A stretch of 26,042 nucleotides of DNA. Source: Bacillota bacterium. Its GTDB lineage: Bacteria; Bacillota; Clostridia; Christensenellales; Aristaeellaceae. The stretch is from the NCBI GenBank assembly GCA_023404345.1, contig JAEYCB010000030.1:1-26042 (forward strand). The letters are read 5' to 3'. Both the position numbers and the translations under genes were made by a program. Shown one piece after another: positions 13,104 to 20,964 of this stretch. Each line of letters opens with the position of its first letter. Positions within the stretch are counted from its first letter, which is position 1. The notes beneath the pieces are model-generated. The model searched no databases and had not been told where the DNA came from. It saw nothing but the letters and a program-made list of their open reading frames with translations.

Positions 13104-15073
13104 CGGATATCCGCTCCATCCTCTACGCCGGGTTCAACGGTAATCAGCTTCAGCGTTTTGTCCTGCGCATCAGAGGCGCAGAGAATCATGCCCTCGCTGC
13201 GGATGCCCCGCAGCTTGGCAGGCCTGAGGTTAGCAACCACAACCACCTGCTTGCCCACCATTTCCTCTGGCGTATAGAACTTGGCGATGCCGCTGACCAC
13301 GGTGCGCTCCGGTTCGTCCGGCCCCAGGCTCAGGGTCAGTTTGAGCAGCTTGTCTGCACCTTCCACCTTTTCGGCAGCCGTAACGCGCGCCGCGCGCAGC
13401 CTGACGCGGGCAAAGTCATCAATGGTAATCAGGCCGTCGTCCTGCGCAGGGGTCTTTTCAGCCTTGGGCGCAGGCTGCTTTTCCGGCTTGGGCTCCTGAA
13501 CGGGCGTGGGCACGATGTCAGCCAGTTCTTTTTTGATGTCGATACGCGGGAACAGCGCCTCTCCCTTTTGCACCTTGCCGCCTGCGGGCAAGAGGCCAAA
13601 ATGGGCCGCGGTCTCAAACCCGCACAGCGCCGGGTCGCTCACGCCCAGTTGCTCAAAGATGCGCGCGGGCGTGCGCGGCATGGTGGGCGCGATGAGGATG
13701 GCCACAATGCGGATGCACTCGCACAGCACGTACATCACGGTTTTCAGCCGTTCTTTGCCCTCCTCGCTCTTGGCTAGTACCCAGGGCATGTTCTGGTCGA
13801 TGTAGCGGTTGCACTCGCCGATGAGCTGCCAGATATCCTGCAAAGCCACAGAGAATTGCAGTTCATCCATGTGCTTGCTCACGCGCTCGGGCGTTCCCTC
13901 CGCCAGGGCGATCAGCAGCCGGTCGGTGTCGTTCCATTCGCCATGGGCAGGCACCACACCGTCAAAGTATTTCTCCACCATGGCCACCGTGCGGCTAACC
14001 AGATTACCCAGATCATTGGCAAGGTCGGCATTGATGCGTGTAAGCAGGGCCTCATAGCTGAACTGGCCGTCACTGCCGAAGGGCATCTCGCGCATGAGGA
14101 AATAGCGGATAGCATCGCTGCCGTAACGGTTGCACAGCACCACAGGGTCCACCACGTTGCCCAGGGACTTGGACATCTTCATGCCGTCCAGCACCAGCCA
14201 TCCATGGCCGAACACCTGCTTGGGAAGAGGCAGGCCCAACGCATGCAGGATGATAGGCCAGATGATGGTGTGGAAACGGATGATCTCCTTGCCGATCAGG
14301 TGGATGTCGGCGGGCCAGTATTTCTGATACAGGCTGTCGTCGGCACTCTCATAGCCCAAGGCGGTGATGTAATTGGTCAGCGCGTCCAGCCACACGTAGA
14401 CGGTGTGCTTTTCGTCAAAATCCACCGGCACGCCCCATTTGATGGAGGTACGGCTGACACACAGGTCTTGCAGGCCGGGCCTGAGGAAGTTGTTGAGCAT
14501 TTCGTTTTTGCGGCTGACGGGCTGGATGAAGTCCGGATGCTCCTCGATGTAATCGATCATCCATTGCTGATACTTGCCCAATTTAAAGAAATAGGCTTCC
14601 TCGTTGGTCTTTTCCACGGGGCGGCCGCAGTCCGGGCAGCAGCCGTCCTTGAGCTGCATTTCGGTAAAGAAGCTCTCGCAGGGGGTGCAGTACCATCCCT
14701 CATAGCTGCCCTTGTAAATATCTCCTTGATCGTAAAGCTTGCGGAAAATCTTCTGAACAGCCTTGACATGCCGCTCGTCGGAGGTGCGAATGAAATCGTC
14801 GTAATCGACGTCCATCAGCTTCCACAGCACCTTGATGCCGCTCACAATCTCATCCACATATGCCTGGGGGGTGACACCCTTGGCCTGGGCCTTGCGTTCA
14901 ATTTTCTGGCCGTGTTCGTCGGTCCCGGTCAGAAAGAAGGTGTCGTACCCTTCCTGCTTTTTGAAGCGCGCCATCGTATCAGCCGCGACAGTAGTATATG
15001 CATGGCCGATATGCAGATTGTCGCTGGGATAGTAGATGGGCGTCGTGATATAGAAGGTCTCCTTATTGGGCAT
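13100..15073 (-). CDS. metG: Methionyl-tRNA synthetase
   Basis: 657 residues. Class I synthetase with HIGH at 21-24 (NLHIGHAYTT), a zinc-binding connective domain with Cys129/Cys132 and Cys146/Cys149, KMSKS at 299-303, an anticodon-binding helical domain, a Pro/Lys-rich linker (about 520-548) and a C-terminal Trbp111-type tRNA-binding domain (about 550-657, with GIRSEGMILCASD). Its length and appended domain match the bacterial MetG dimer form. The start is ATG 15073 after GAGGAGGGGG. It is the first gene of a group with tatD, GNAT and miaA, under a methionine-specific T-box. Confidence 0.97.
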   Translation of the reverse strand: MPNKETFYITTPIYYPSDNLHIGHAYTTVAADTMARFKKQEGYDTFFLTGTDEHGQKIERKAQAKGVTPQAYVDEIVSGIKVLWKLMDVDYDDFIRTSDERHVKAVQKIFRKLYDQGDIYKGSYEGWYCTPCESFFTEMQLKDGCCPDCGRPVEKTNEEAYFFKLGKYQQWMIDYIEEHPDFIQPVSRKNEMLNNFLRPGLQDLCVSRTSIKWGVPVDFDEKHTVYVWLDALTNYITALGYESADDSLYQKYWPADIHLIGKEIIRFHTIIWPIILHALGLPLPKQVFGHGWLVLDGMKMSKSLGNVVDPVVLCNRYGSDAIRYFLMREMPFGSDGQFSYEALLTRINADLANDLGNLVSRTVAMVEKYFDGVVPAHGEWNDTDRLLIALAEGTPERVSKHMDELQFSVALQDIWQLIGECNRYIDQNMPWVLAKSEEGKERLKTVMYVLCECIRIVAILIAPTMPRTPARIFEQLGVSDPALCGFETAAHFGLLPAGGKVQKGEALFPRIDIKKELADIVPTPVQEPKPEKQPAPKAEKTPAQDDGLITIDDFARVRLRAARVTAAEKVEGADKLLKLTLSLGPDEPERTVVSGIAKFYTPEEMVGKQVVVVANLRPAKLRGIRSEGMILCASDAQDKTLKLITVEPGVEDGADIR

Positions 15074-15099
15074 GTGTGCTTCCCCCTCCTCGATGAATC

Positions 15100-15340
15100 A
15101 AAAAAGCCGCGCCCCATCAGAAAAGGGGCGGGCTTGACCCGCGGTACCACCCTTGGTTTATCGCTTACGATCCTTGATGATCGCAGGCCTGTAACGGTGC
15201 CGACCGCCCCGCCCTACTTATCGAACGGAGAAGCTCCCGGGCCATGTTCCCGCCGCGCCCGCGCCGCTTTTCACCCTCTGCGGCTCTCTTTGGCTGGACG
15301 TGGGGCGGTACTCTCCCGCTCATCGCCTGTATGTGCTTAC
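15100..15340 (-). ncRNA. T-box leader (methionine-specific) of metG
   Basis: On the minus strand the T-box core AGGGTGGTACCGCGGG is at 15153-15138, followed by a terminator: 9 paired bases with one bulge, 15106-15115 with 15125-15133, then T6 at 15105-15100. Upstream are stem I features (AGAGAGCC, GGTGAAAAGCGGC) and a loop with GGGAACATGGCCC; the ATG codon at 15245-15243 is the likely specifier and agrees with metG. Uncharged tRNA-Met would pair with the specifier and with the UGG in the T-box and block the terminator. Confidence 0.92.
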
Positions 15341-15347
15341 CGCCCTT

Positions 15348-15375
15348 ATTATACCCCATTTTTCGCGCTTGTCAA
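15348..15375 (-). promoter_or_regulatory. Consensus sigma-A promoter of the metG T-box operon
   Basis: A perfect TTGACA (15375-15370), a 16-bp spacer and a perfect TATAAT (15353-15348). The TGA inside the -35 hexamer is the spmB stop codon (15374-15372), so this promoter begins within the end of the preceding gene and leaves no room for a terminator after spmB. Confidence 0.9.
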
Positions 15376-15875
15376 CGGAAAAGCGCACCCGCAAGCACCG
15401 TGCCCGCCAGCGCACCCAGCAGCGAGCAGGGCACTGCGTAGCCAGTGGCCTTGCGGTCCACGGCACTCATGTACACGCACATGGTATAAAAGATGGTTTC
15501 GCTGGAGCCCATCACGGTGCTGGCAATCAGACCGATGCGGCTGTCCGCGCCATAATGTCCCAGCAGTTTTTCTACCATGGCCAGGGAAGCCGACCCGCTC
15601 ATGGGCCTGAGCAACACCAGTGGCGCCACCTCGCTAGGAAGCCCCACCCATTCAAAAACCGGCGCCGCCAGGGAACACATCGCATCCATCAGCCCGGAAG
15701 CCTGCATCAACCCTACTGCCACCAGCATGGCCGCCAGGTTGGGCAGCACGCGCACCGCTACCTCCATTCCCTCGCGCGCCCCATCTACAAACAGATCATA
15801 GGCTGGCAGCCGTCGATACGCCGCGGCAAGCAACGTTATCAGCAACGCCACCGGCACAATCAGCCCGCTAAGCAT
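15372..15875 (-). CDS. spmB: Spore maturation protein B (SpmB)
   Basis: 167 residues, a hydrophobic nucleoside-recognition (Gate) domain protein, close in length to B. subtilis SpmB (about 178). Membrane segments span most of it, and the conserved LRPMSGSASLA and STVMGSSETIFYT stretches are present. In Bacillus, SpmA and SpmB are needed for full dehydration of the spore core. The ATG at 15875 follows GGAGGG and overlaps the end of spmA by 8 nt, so the two are translationally coupled. A longer open frame up to 15995 is antisense-like sequence within spmA and is not used. Confidence 0.9.
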   Translation of the reverse strand: MLSGLIVPVALLITLLAAAYRRLPAYDLFVDGAREGMEVAVRVLPNLAAMLVAVGLMQASGLMDAMCSLAAPVFEWVGLPSEVAPLVLLRPMSGSASLAMVEKLLGHYGADSRIGLIASTVMGSSETIFYTMCVYMSAVDRKATGYAVPCSLLGALAGTVLAGALFR

Positions 15876-16455
15876 GCCGTACCCTCCGGCGGCGGCAGAG
15901 CACCGCCAGTGCCGCGCCCACGGCAGTGGATACCGCCGTGCACAGCATGCTGGGCAACACCACTGCACCCGAATCCGCAGATCCCGCCGCCACACGCAGG
16001 GCCAGTACTGTCGTGGGAAGCAGCTGGATGCTGGTGGCGTTGAGAATCAGCAGCATATACATATCATGTTCTACCTCAGGCCTTTTTCTGCGTTCTTCCT
16101 CCATCAGGCGCATGGCTTCCATACCCTGTGGCGTAGCGGCGTTTCCCAGCCCCAGCATATTCATCGACAGGTTCATGCACACCGCCTGCCGCGCCACCCT
16201 TTCATGCACATTGGGCATGAGCAGCCGCAATGTGGGATGCAGAATCTTTTCCAGCTTCTCAGGGGCACGCAGTGCCCTCAGCACGCTCATCCAGCCGCAG
16301 AAAAGCAGATATCCGGCACCCAACGTAAGCGTCAGGCTGATGGCATCCCCTGTCGCACCCAGCGCCGCTGCCAGCATTTCCGGCCCACGTCCATATAATA
16401 TCGCATATAGCAACGATCCTCCCATCATCGCAATCCATAGCCATTGAAGCGCCAT
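15868..16455 (-). CDS. spmA: Spore maturation protein A (SpmA)
   Basis: 195 residues (B. subtilis SpmA is about 196). An integral membrane protein with the Gate domain and the family motif MNLSMNMLGLGNAATPQG (about 94-111), then NATSIQLLPTT. It acts with SpmB in spore-core dehydration. The start at ATG 16455 has a modest ribosome site (GGTGGGGTG). In Bacillus the pair is under mother-cell sigma-E control; a weak ATATT / CATTAAAAT-like pair upstream on the minus strand could be such a promoter, but I cannot assert it. It diverges from abrB. Confidence 0.92.
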   Translation of the reverse strand: MALQWLWIAMMGGSLLYAILYGRGPEMLAAALGATGDAISLTLTLGAGYLLFCGWMSVLRALRAPEKLEKILHPTLRLLMPNVHERVARQAVCMNLSMNMLGLGNAATPQGMEAMRLMEEERRKRPEVEHDMYMLLILNATSIQLLPTTVLALRVAAGSADSGAVVLPSMLCTAVSTAVGAALAVLCRRRRVRHA

Positions 16456-16480
16456 AACACCCCACCACCCTTATATTAAT

Positions 16481-16500
16481 ACACACTAATTTTAATGTGT
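16481..16500. promoter_or_regulatory. AT-rich 20-bp imperfect palindrome between spmA and abrB
   Basis: ACACA-x-TAA-xx-TTA-x-TGTGT, 16 of 20 positions symmetric, lying 26 nt before the spmA start in the divergent intergenic region. Size and symmetry suit a dimeric regulator. Which protein binds is unknown; AbrB itself, encoded next door, favours AT-rich DNA. Confidence 0.4.
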
Positions 16501-16570
16501 AAATTTTGAAATATTTTTTATTTTACACCTGATTTTATGTATATGGTTCATTCTGGTGCCAAATGGACCA

Positions 16571-16599
16571 TTGACAGATTATTCACTGGGTTGTATTTT
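16571..16599 (+). promoter_or_regulatory. Sigma-A promoter of abrB
   Basis: A perfect -35 TTGACA (16571-16576), a 17-bp spacer and a -10 TATTTT (16594-16599), giving an untranslated leader of about 65 nt before the ATG at 16670. Confidence 0.7.
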
Positions 16600-16669
16600 T
16601 ATGTTATCCAGTGGGATTTGGTCCTACATGGAAATTTGTCTGCTTTTTGAGAAGTGGAGGGCTTGGAGC

Positions 16670-16918
16670 ATGAAATCGACCGGTGTGGTGCGTAAATTGG
16701 ATAACCTGGGTCGCATTGTGATCCCGATCGAGCTTAGAAAAACCATGGGCATCGCCATCAAGGATACCCTTGAAATTTTTACCGAAGGCGACGAAATCAT
16801 CCTCAAGAAATACCAGCCCGGCTGCATTTTCTGCAACGACGCACGCAATGTTACGCTCTTTAAGGGCAAGCTGGTGTGCGACAAGTGTCTGGCAGAAATG
16901 AAGCAGGGGCACGAGTAA
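16670..16918 (+). CDS. abrB: AbrB-family transition-state regulator
   Basis: 82 residues. Residues 1-48 are a near-copy of the AbrB/SpoVT swapped-hairpin DNA-binding domain (MKSTGVVRKLDNLGRIVIPI, then ELRKTMGI). The rest differs from Bacillus AbrB: CIFC (52-55) and CDKC (70-73) form two CxxC pairs, a zinc-knuckle-like tail common in clostridial AbrB proteins. It is a global regulator of post-exponential and sporulation genes in relatives. The ATG at 16670 was chosen because GTGGAGG (16654-16660) precedes it and the protein aligns with AbrB from this Met. The longer open frame (from 16556) covers the promoter. Divergent from spmAB, which suits a sporulation link. Confidence 0.93.
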   Translation: MKSTGVVRKLDNLGRIVIPIELRKTMGIAIKDTLEIFTEGDEIILKKYQPGCIFCNDARNVTLFKGKLVCDKCLAEMKQGHE

Positions 16919-16934
16919 GAAAACGCGCAACCAC

Positions 16935-16984
16935 AAAAAAACCGCGCGGCAGGAACGGAAGGGGTTCCAGCCGCGCGGTTTTTT
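16935..16984. terminator. Bidirectional terminator between abrB and trxA
   Basis: A 10-bp stem (16941-16950 with 16970-16979) plus an inner GGAAC/GTTCC stem, flanked by A-run and T-run on the two sides, so it works for both converging genes. Confidence 0.9.
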
Positions 16985-16991
16985 CGTTATA

Positions 16992-17300
16992 CTATTTCAG
17001 CATATTCAGGATGGTCTGCTTGCTCTGCACACCTACAGTGCGGGCCGCAGCGTCGCCGCTGCGGAATACGATCAGCGTCGGAATGCTCATCACACGATAG
17101 CGCGCAGCGATTTCCGGCGCGTCGTCCACGTTGATTTTGCACACGCGATAAGCGTCGCTTTCCCCGGCGATTTCGTCCACCACTGGCGAAAGCATTTTGC
17201 ATGGACCGCACCAGTCTGCGTAAAAATCCACCAGCACGGGTTTGTCGCTATGAAGAACCTCCTGGTCGAAGCTTTGAGCGGTCAGTTTGGTCACGGACAT
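16992..17300 (-). CDS. trxA: Thioredoxin
   Basis: 102 residues, the size of standard thioredoxin. The active site ADWCGPCK (28-35; Cys31 and Cys34), the cis-Pro loop SIPTLIVF and the buried Asp region VLVDFYA are present. It is a cytosolic protein-disulfide reductant, normally recharged by thioredoxin reductase, which is not in this window. The ATG at 17300 follows GGAGG; a longer frame exists upstream without a ribosome site. A perfect 6-bp inverted repeat, CCCGCA 17343-17348 / TGCGGG 17352-17357, about 45 nt upstream, could be a control site. Confidence 0.95.
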   Translation of the reverse strand: MSVTKLTAQSFDQEVLHSDKPVLVDFYADWCGPCKMLSPVVDEIAGESDAYRVCKINVDDAPEIAARYRVMSIPTLIVFRSGDAAARTVGVQSKQTILNMLK

Positions 17301-17394
17301 TTGATAAGCCTCCTTTGCTTGGGTGTTTCCAGTAATATGATACCCGCACGTTGCGGGGAATAAACCACTATTTTGAAAAAGGCGGTGTTTTTTC

Positions 17395-17886
17395 ATGGGT
17401 AAGGCGCCTGAGCATGCCATTCATCCCTTCGCTCCCGTATGGGATGTGCATTCTCGTGTACTGGTTCTGGGATCGTTTCCCTCGGTGCGGTCGCGGGAAA
17501 TCGGGTTCTATTACGGCCATCCGCAAAACCGTTTCTGGCGCGTGCTGGAACGCCTTTACCGTCAGCCTGTCCCGCCGGACACGGAAGGCCGCCGCACATT
17601 TGTACTCGCGTACGGCATAGCCCTGTGGGACGTGCTGGCCGCCTGCGATATCTCCGGCAGCAGCGATGCCAGCATCCGCCGCGCTGTGCCAAACGACGTG
17701 CCCACCCTCCTATCGCACAGCGGGGTGGAACGCGTCTTTTGCAACGGACAGCGTGCCTATGAACTTTACCTGCGCTATCTGGACGCAGCCTGCGGCCTGC
17801 CGGTCATAGCGCTTCCCTCTACCAGTGCGGCCAATGCCGCCTGGAGCCTGGACCGCCTCACATCCGCGTGGCAGGCCATACTCTAA
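17395..17886 (+). CDS. DNA-deoxyinosine glycosylase (uracil-DNA glycosylase superfamily, family 6)
   Basis: 163 residues. The motif LGSFPSVRSREIGFYYGHPQNRFW (from residue 25; FYYGHPQNRFW carries the catalytic Asn region) and the late LPSTSAANA motif mark the hypoxanthine-DNA glycosylase family. It removes hypoxanthine, formed by adenine deamination, to start base-excision repair. Length is normal. The ATG at 17395 is preceded by AAGGCGG at about 9 nt. It is divergent from trxA and convergent with the MATE gene (9 nt between stops, no terminator seen). Confidence 0.88.
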   Translation: MGKAPEHAIHPFAPVWDVHSRVLVLGSFPSVRSREIGFYYGHPQNRFWRVLERLYRQPVPPDTEGRRTFVLAYGIALWDVLAACDISGSSDASIRRAVPNDVPTLLSHSGVERVFCNGQRAYELYLRYLDAACGLPVIALPSTSAANAAWSLDRLTSAWQAIL

Positions 17887-17895
17887 CATCCCTTC

Positions 17896-19263
17896 TCAGG
17901 CGCTTTGGGGCGTTTCCTTCAAATAGCGCGAGAAGGAGCGATAGAACATCGTACCCGTCACGCATACGGCGATGAAGTCCGAAATCGGTTCCGCCAAAAA
18001 CACTGCGTCCACCTTGTTGGGCAAAAAGCAGGGCAGAATGAAGATGAGCGGAATCAGCAAAAACACCTTGCGCAAGAGCGCCAAGAAAACCGACGTTTTG
18101 GCGTTGCCCATAGCCACAAAGGTCTGCTGGCAGCCTACCTGAATGCCAAACAGCCCGGTAGCACCCATGTAGATGCGCAGGGCATGTACCGTCATATCCC
18201 TCAGGGCGGGATCGGTAGTGAAGATAGCGGCAAACAGCTGGGGCGCCAGCATGGCAAGTGCCCACAATCCCGCCGAATACGCTGTACATGCTATGATCAG
18301 CATGCGAAAGCACGTGCGCACGCGGTCCTTGTTGCCCGCGCCATAGTTAAAGCTGACAATGGGCTGCGCTCCCTGCGTAAGGCCCTGAAGCGGCAGGAGC
18401 GAGAATTGCATCACGCTGCTCAATATGGTCATGGCGCCCACGGCCAGGTTGCCGCCGTAGCGCAGCAGCGAGGAATTGAAACATACATACAGTACACTTT
18501 CGGTAAACTGCATGATGAACGGCGACAGTCCCAACGCCACACAGGGCAGATAGACCTTGGCGGAAATGCGCAGGTAGGGCGCACGAATACGCAGATGCGT
18601 CTTTTTTCCAGTGAGGAAATGCACCACCCACACCGCTGATACCGCCTGAGACAGAATGGTAGCCAGCGCGGCGCCACGCACGCCCATGTTCAGCGCAAAG
18701 ATGAAAACCGGGTCCAGAATGATGTTGAGCACTGCGCCAATGAGTACCGTAAGCATGCTGATGCGCGAAAAGCCCTGCGCGGTAATGAAGGCGTTCAGGC
18801 CCAGCGCCACCTGTACGGCAATGGTGCCCAACGCATAAATGGCCAGATAGTCCCACGCATAGCCGATGGTTTCCTGATCAGCGCCAAAAATCAGTAACGC
18901 CTCTCGGCCAAAGATCAGGATCGCTGCCGTCAGCACCAGGGCCATCACCACCAGGGCCATGGTACAGTTGCCAAGGATGCGCTCCGCATCCTCCCTGCGG
19001 CCCTTGCCCATCATAATGGAAGCGCGGGGCGCGCCGCCCATGCTGGCCAGCGTCGCAAAGGCGCTCACCAGCAGAATCACCGGCATGGTCACGCCAACGC
19101 CCGTCAGCGCGGTAGCCCCCACCACCGGGATATGGCCGATATACATACGGTCCACCATGTTGTACAGCACGTTCACCACCTGCGCGGTGATGGCCGGAAG
19201 TGCCAGGCTGAACAAAAGCCTGCCAACCGGCTTTGTGCCCAATTCGTTGTCTCTGCTTTGCAT
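17896..19263 (-). CDS. MATE-family efflux transporter (MepA-like)
   Basis: 455 residues with about 12 hydrophobic segments in two halves. Family landmarks are LALPAITAQVVNVLYNMVDRMYIG in the first half and the matching QFSLLPLQGLTQGAQPIVSFNYGAG in the second. MATE proteins export cationic drugs or metabolites in exchange for Na+ or H+; the second-half QGAQP...NYGA motif is typical of MepA-type Firmicute members. The ATG at 19263 follows GGAGG at about 7 nt; the frame upstream to 19323 crosses the promoter. Substrate cannot be told from sequence. It diverges from the amidohydrolase/ATP-grasp operon, so it could export that pathway's product, but this is only a positional hint. Confidence 0.9.
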   Translation of the reverse strand: MQSRDNELGTKPVGRLLFSLALPAITAQVVNVLYNMVDRMYIGHIPVVGATALTGVGVTMPVILLVSAFATLASMGGAPRASIMMGKGRREDAERILGNCTMALVVMALVLTAAILIFGREALLIFGADQETIGYAWDYLAIYALGTIAVQVALGLNAFITAQGFSRISMLTVLIGAVLNIILDPVFIFALNMGVRGAALATILSQAVSAVWVVHFLTGKKTHLRIRAPYLRISAKVYLPCVALGLSPFIMQFTESVLYVCFNSSLLRYGGNLAVGAMTILSSVMQFSLLPLQGLTQGAQPIVSFNYGAGNKDRVRTCFRMLIIACTAYSAGLWALAMLAPQLFAAIFTTDPALRDMTVHALRIYMGATGLFGIQVGCQQTFVAMGNAKTSVFLALLRKVFLLIPLIFILPCFLPNKVDAVFLAEPISDFIAVCVTGTMFYRSFSRYLKETPQSA

Positions 19264-19306
19264 GCTGCGCCTCCATAAGATCCAGTGCAAGATGGGTAAC
19301 AGCACT

Positions 19307-19335
19307 ATTATAATCTCATGCATATCGCTTTACAA
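19307..19335 (-). promoter_or_regulatory. Sigma-A promoter of the MATE gene
   Basis: On the minus strand, -35 TTGTAA (19335-19330), a 17-bp spacer and a perfect -10 TATAAT (19312-19307), about 45 nt before the ATG at 19263. Confidence 0.75.
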
Positions 19336-19349
19336 CCTTTCCAGCGGAA

Positions 19350-19378
19350 TTGACAACCGCCCTGCCCCATGCTAGACT
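19350..19378 (+). promoter_or_regulatory. Sigma-A promoter of the amidohydrolase/ATP-grasp operon
   Basis: A perfect -35 TTGACA (19350-19355), a 17-bp spacer, and a -10 TAGACT (19373-19378) preceded by TGC (extended -10). It is 41 nt before the ATG at 19419. Confidence 0.75.
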
Positions 19379-19418
19379 AACGGCGTTTCATCCATTCAGA
19401 CAAAAAGGAGGCGTAGGC

Positions 19419-20072
19419 ATGGACCGCGAGGCCCTGGAGGCCCTGCGCTATTTTTCGGACGGCACACATCCGCAGTCATTTGTGGTGCTTGCGGGACAGG
19501 GACCTGTGCTGCTCAGTGCGCCGCATGCGGTGCTGCAAACGCGCTCAGGCCGCCTCAAAGCCGCCGAACGTTATACCGGTATGCTCTGCCTTATGCTCAA
19601 CCGGCGCTATGGTGTACCGTGTATCTACAAATCACGCCACCTCATGGACGACGCCAATCACGATTTCACAAGTCCTTATCGTGACGAGGTGTGCCGCCTG
19701 ATCCAGGAAGAAGGGCTGCGCTGTGTGCTGGATCTGCACCAGCTCCGGCCCGACCGCTCTATGGCCCTGTGCATTGGCACGGGCCGGGGACGGCATCTGC
19801 GCGCCTTTGCGGACGCGCCAGTAGTGGTGCGCGATGCGTTTGTTCAGCGGGGGCTTTCTCCCGTCACGCTGGACGATCCCTTTGCAGCTGCGACGGCGCA
19901 CACGGTGGCCGCGACGGCGGCTCAGGCAGGCGCGACGGCAATGCAGCTGGAAATCAACAGCGCGCTGTTGATGGAGGACAGTCCCGGCGAACGTTTCAAC
20001 GATGTGTTAGCCGCCCTGGCTGAGGCTGTGGAGGGGCTGCGCGCAATGTTTTTCACCCGCGGGAAATTATAA
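19419..20072 (+). CDS. N-formylglutamate amidohydrolase-like protein
   Basis: 217 residues. SAPHA (33-37), DDANHDF (77-83), VLDLHQL (103-109) and MQLEINSALL (175-184) match, in order, the metal and substrate motifs of N-formylglutamate amidohydrolases; His36, His107 and Glu178 are candidate zinc ligands. The protein is shorter than histidine-pathway enzymes (about 260-290), and no histidine-degradation genes are nearby, so a zinc amidohydrolase with another N-acyl or gamma-linked substrate is likelier than true formylglutamate hydrolysis. The ATG at 19419 follows AAGGAGG. It is the first gene of an operon with two ATP-grasp ligases, 16 nt before the first. An amide-cleaving enzyme beside amide-forming ones suggests processing of a shared product (inference). 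Confidence 0.75.
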   Translation: MDREALEALRYFSDGTHPQSFVVLAGQGPVLLSAPHAVLQTRSGRLKAAERYTGMLCLMLNRRYGVPCIYKSRHLMDDANHDFTSPYRDEVCRLIQEEGLRCVLDLHQLRPDRSMALCIGTGRGRHLRAFADAPVVVRDAFVQRGLSPVTLDDPFAAATAHTVAATAAQAGATAMQLEINSALLMEDSPGERFNDVLAALAEAVEGLRAMFFTRGKL

Positions 20073-20088
20073 AGGAGGGAAACCTGCT

Positions 20089-20964
20089 GTGCTGCATGGA
20101 CTCATGGTAGTCAACGCCTTTTTGCGTACCACCAAGTTTGACGATATTTATCATACGCTGCTTTCCGCCGCCCACGGCGAAGGCATGGAGCTGGATGTGC
20201 GCACCAATGCCGAGTTGTGCTGCGAGGTGGCCACCGGCGCTTTTGCGCCCCGTGCGTTTGACTTCGTACTTTTCTGGGACAAGGATGTACAGCTGGCCCT
20301 GCAGCTGGAGCAGCTGGGCATGCGTGTATTCAATAGTGCTGATGCCATTCTCGCCTGCGACGATAAGGCGTTGACCTGGCTCAGGCTCAAGCGCGCGGGT
20401 ATCCCCATGCCGCGCACCATTCTTGCGCCCAAAACCTTTGCCAACGTGGGCTATACGCAAACGGGTTTTGCCGCGGAGGCAGCTCGCGCACTGGGCTTTC
20501 CCGTGGTGCTCAAGGAATGCTTCGGCTCCTTCGGGCAGCAGGTATACCTGTTTCACGACGTGGACGCGCTGTGCCAAAAGGTGCAGTCGCTGGCGGGCAC
20601 GCCGCTTCTGTTTCAGGAATTGATCCATGAAAGCTATGGCCGCGATGCGCGCATCAACGTAGTAGGTGGGCGCGTGGTAGCCTGCATGCTGCGCCAGAGC
20701 ACCGATGGGGATTTCCGCAGCAACCTAACCCGCGGCGGCACCATGGCCCCCTACTCTCCTACCCGCGCAGAGACGGAGCTGGCTGTGCGTGCCACGGAGC
20801 TTCTGGGACTGGACTTCGCAGGTGTGGACGTACTCTTCGGCCGGGAGGGGCCGCTTCTGTGTGAGGTCAATTCCAACGCCCATTTCAAAACCACCCTGCA
20901 ATGTACGGGCGTGAACATGGCCGTGGAGATTATGCGGCATATCGCCCACAGGCTGGAGGGCTGA
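20089..20964 (+). CDS. RimK-like ATP-grasp ligase 1
   Basis: 291 residues. A pre-ATP-grasp domain (1-90) precedes the ATP-grasp core: CDDKALTWLRLKRAGIPMP (90-108), then VVLKECFGSFGQQVYL (139-154; Lys142 and the glycine loop for ATP), FQELI(H/D)ES near 185, and the Mg-binding LLCEVNSNAHF near the C terminus. This is the RimK / alpha-L-glutamate ligase type, which joins an amino acid to a carboxylate through an acyl phosphate. Acceptor and amino acid are unknown. The start is GTG 20089, 10 nt after GGAGG (20074-20078); the next in-frame ATG at 20104 is too far from that site. Its stop codon directly abuts the next gene's ATG. Confidence 0.85.
   Translation: MLHGLMVVNAFLRTTKFDDIYHTLLSAAHGEGMELDVRTNAELCCEVATGAFAPRAFDFVLFWDKDVQLALQLEQLGMRVFNSADAILACDDKALTWLRLKRAGIPMPRTILAPKTFANVGYTQTGFAAEAARALGFPVVLKECFGSFGQQVYLFHDVDALCQKVQSLAGTPLLFQELIHESYGRDARINVVGGRVVACMLRQSTDGDFRSNLTRGGTMAPYSPTRAETELAVRATELLGLDFAGVDVLFGREGPLLCEVNSNAHFKTTLQCTGVNMAVEIMRHIAHRLEG

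Noticed and set aside
13856..15610. A 584-codon plus-strand frame opposite metG and its leader
   Set aside because: It runs through the metG coding region, the T-box and the promoter on the opposite strand, with no start signal.
16556..16669. N-terminal extension of AbrB by 38 residues
   Set aside because: The added stretch covers the promoter, and homologues begin at the Met encoded at 16670, which has a good ribosome site.
17301..17394. Divergent promoters between trxA and the deoxyinosine glycosylase gene
   Set aside because: Candidate -10 boxes (TATCAT on minus, TATTTT on plus) lack matching -35 boxes at proper spacing, so no promoter feature was called.
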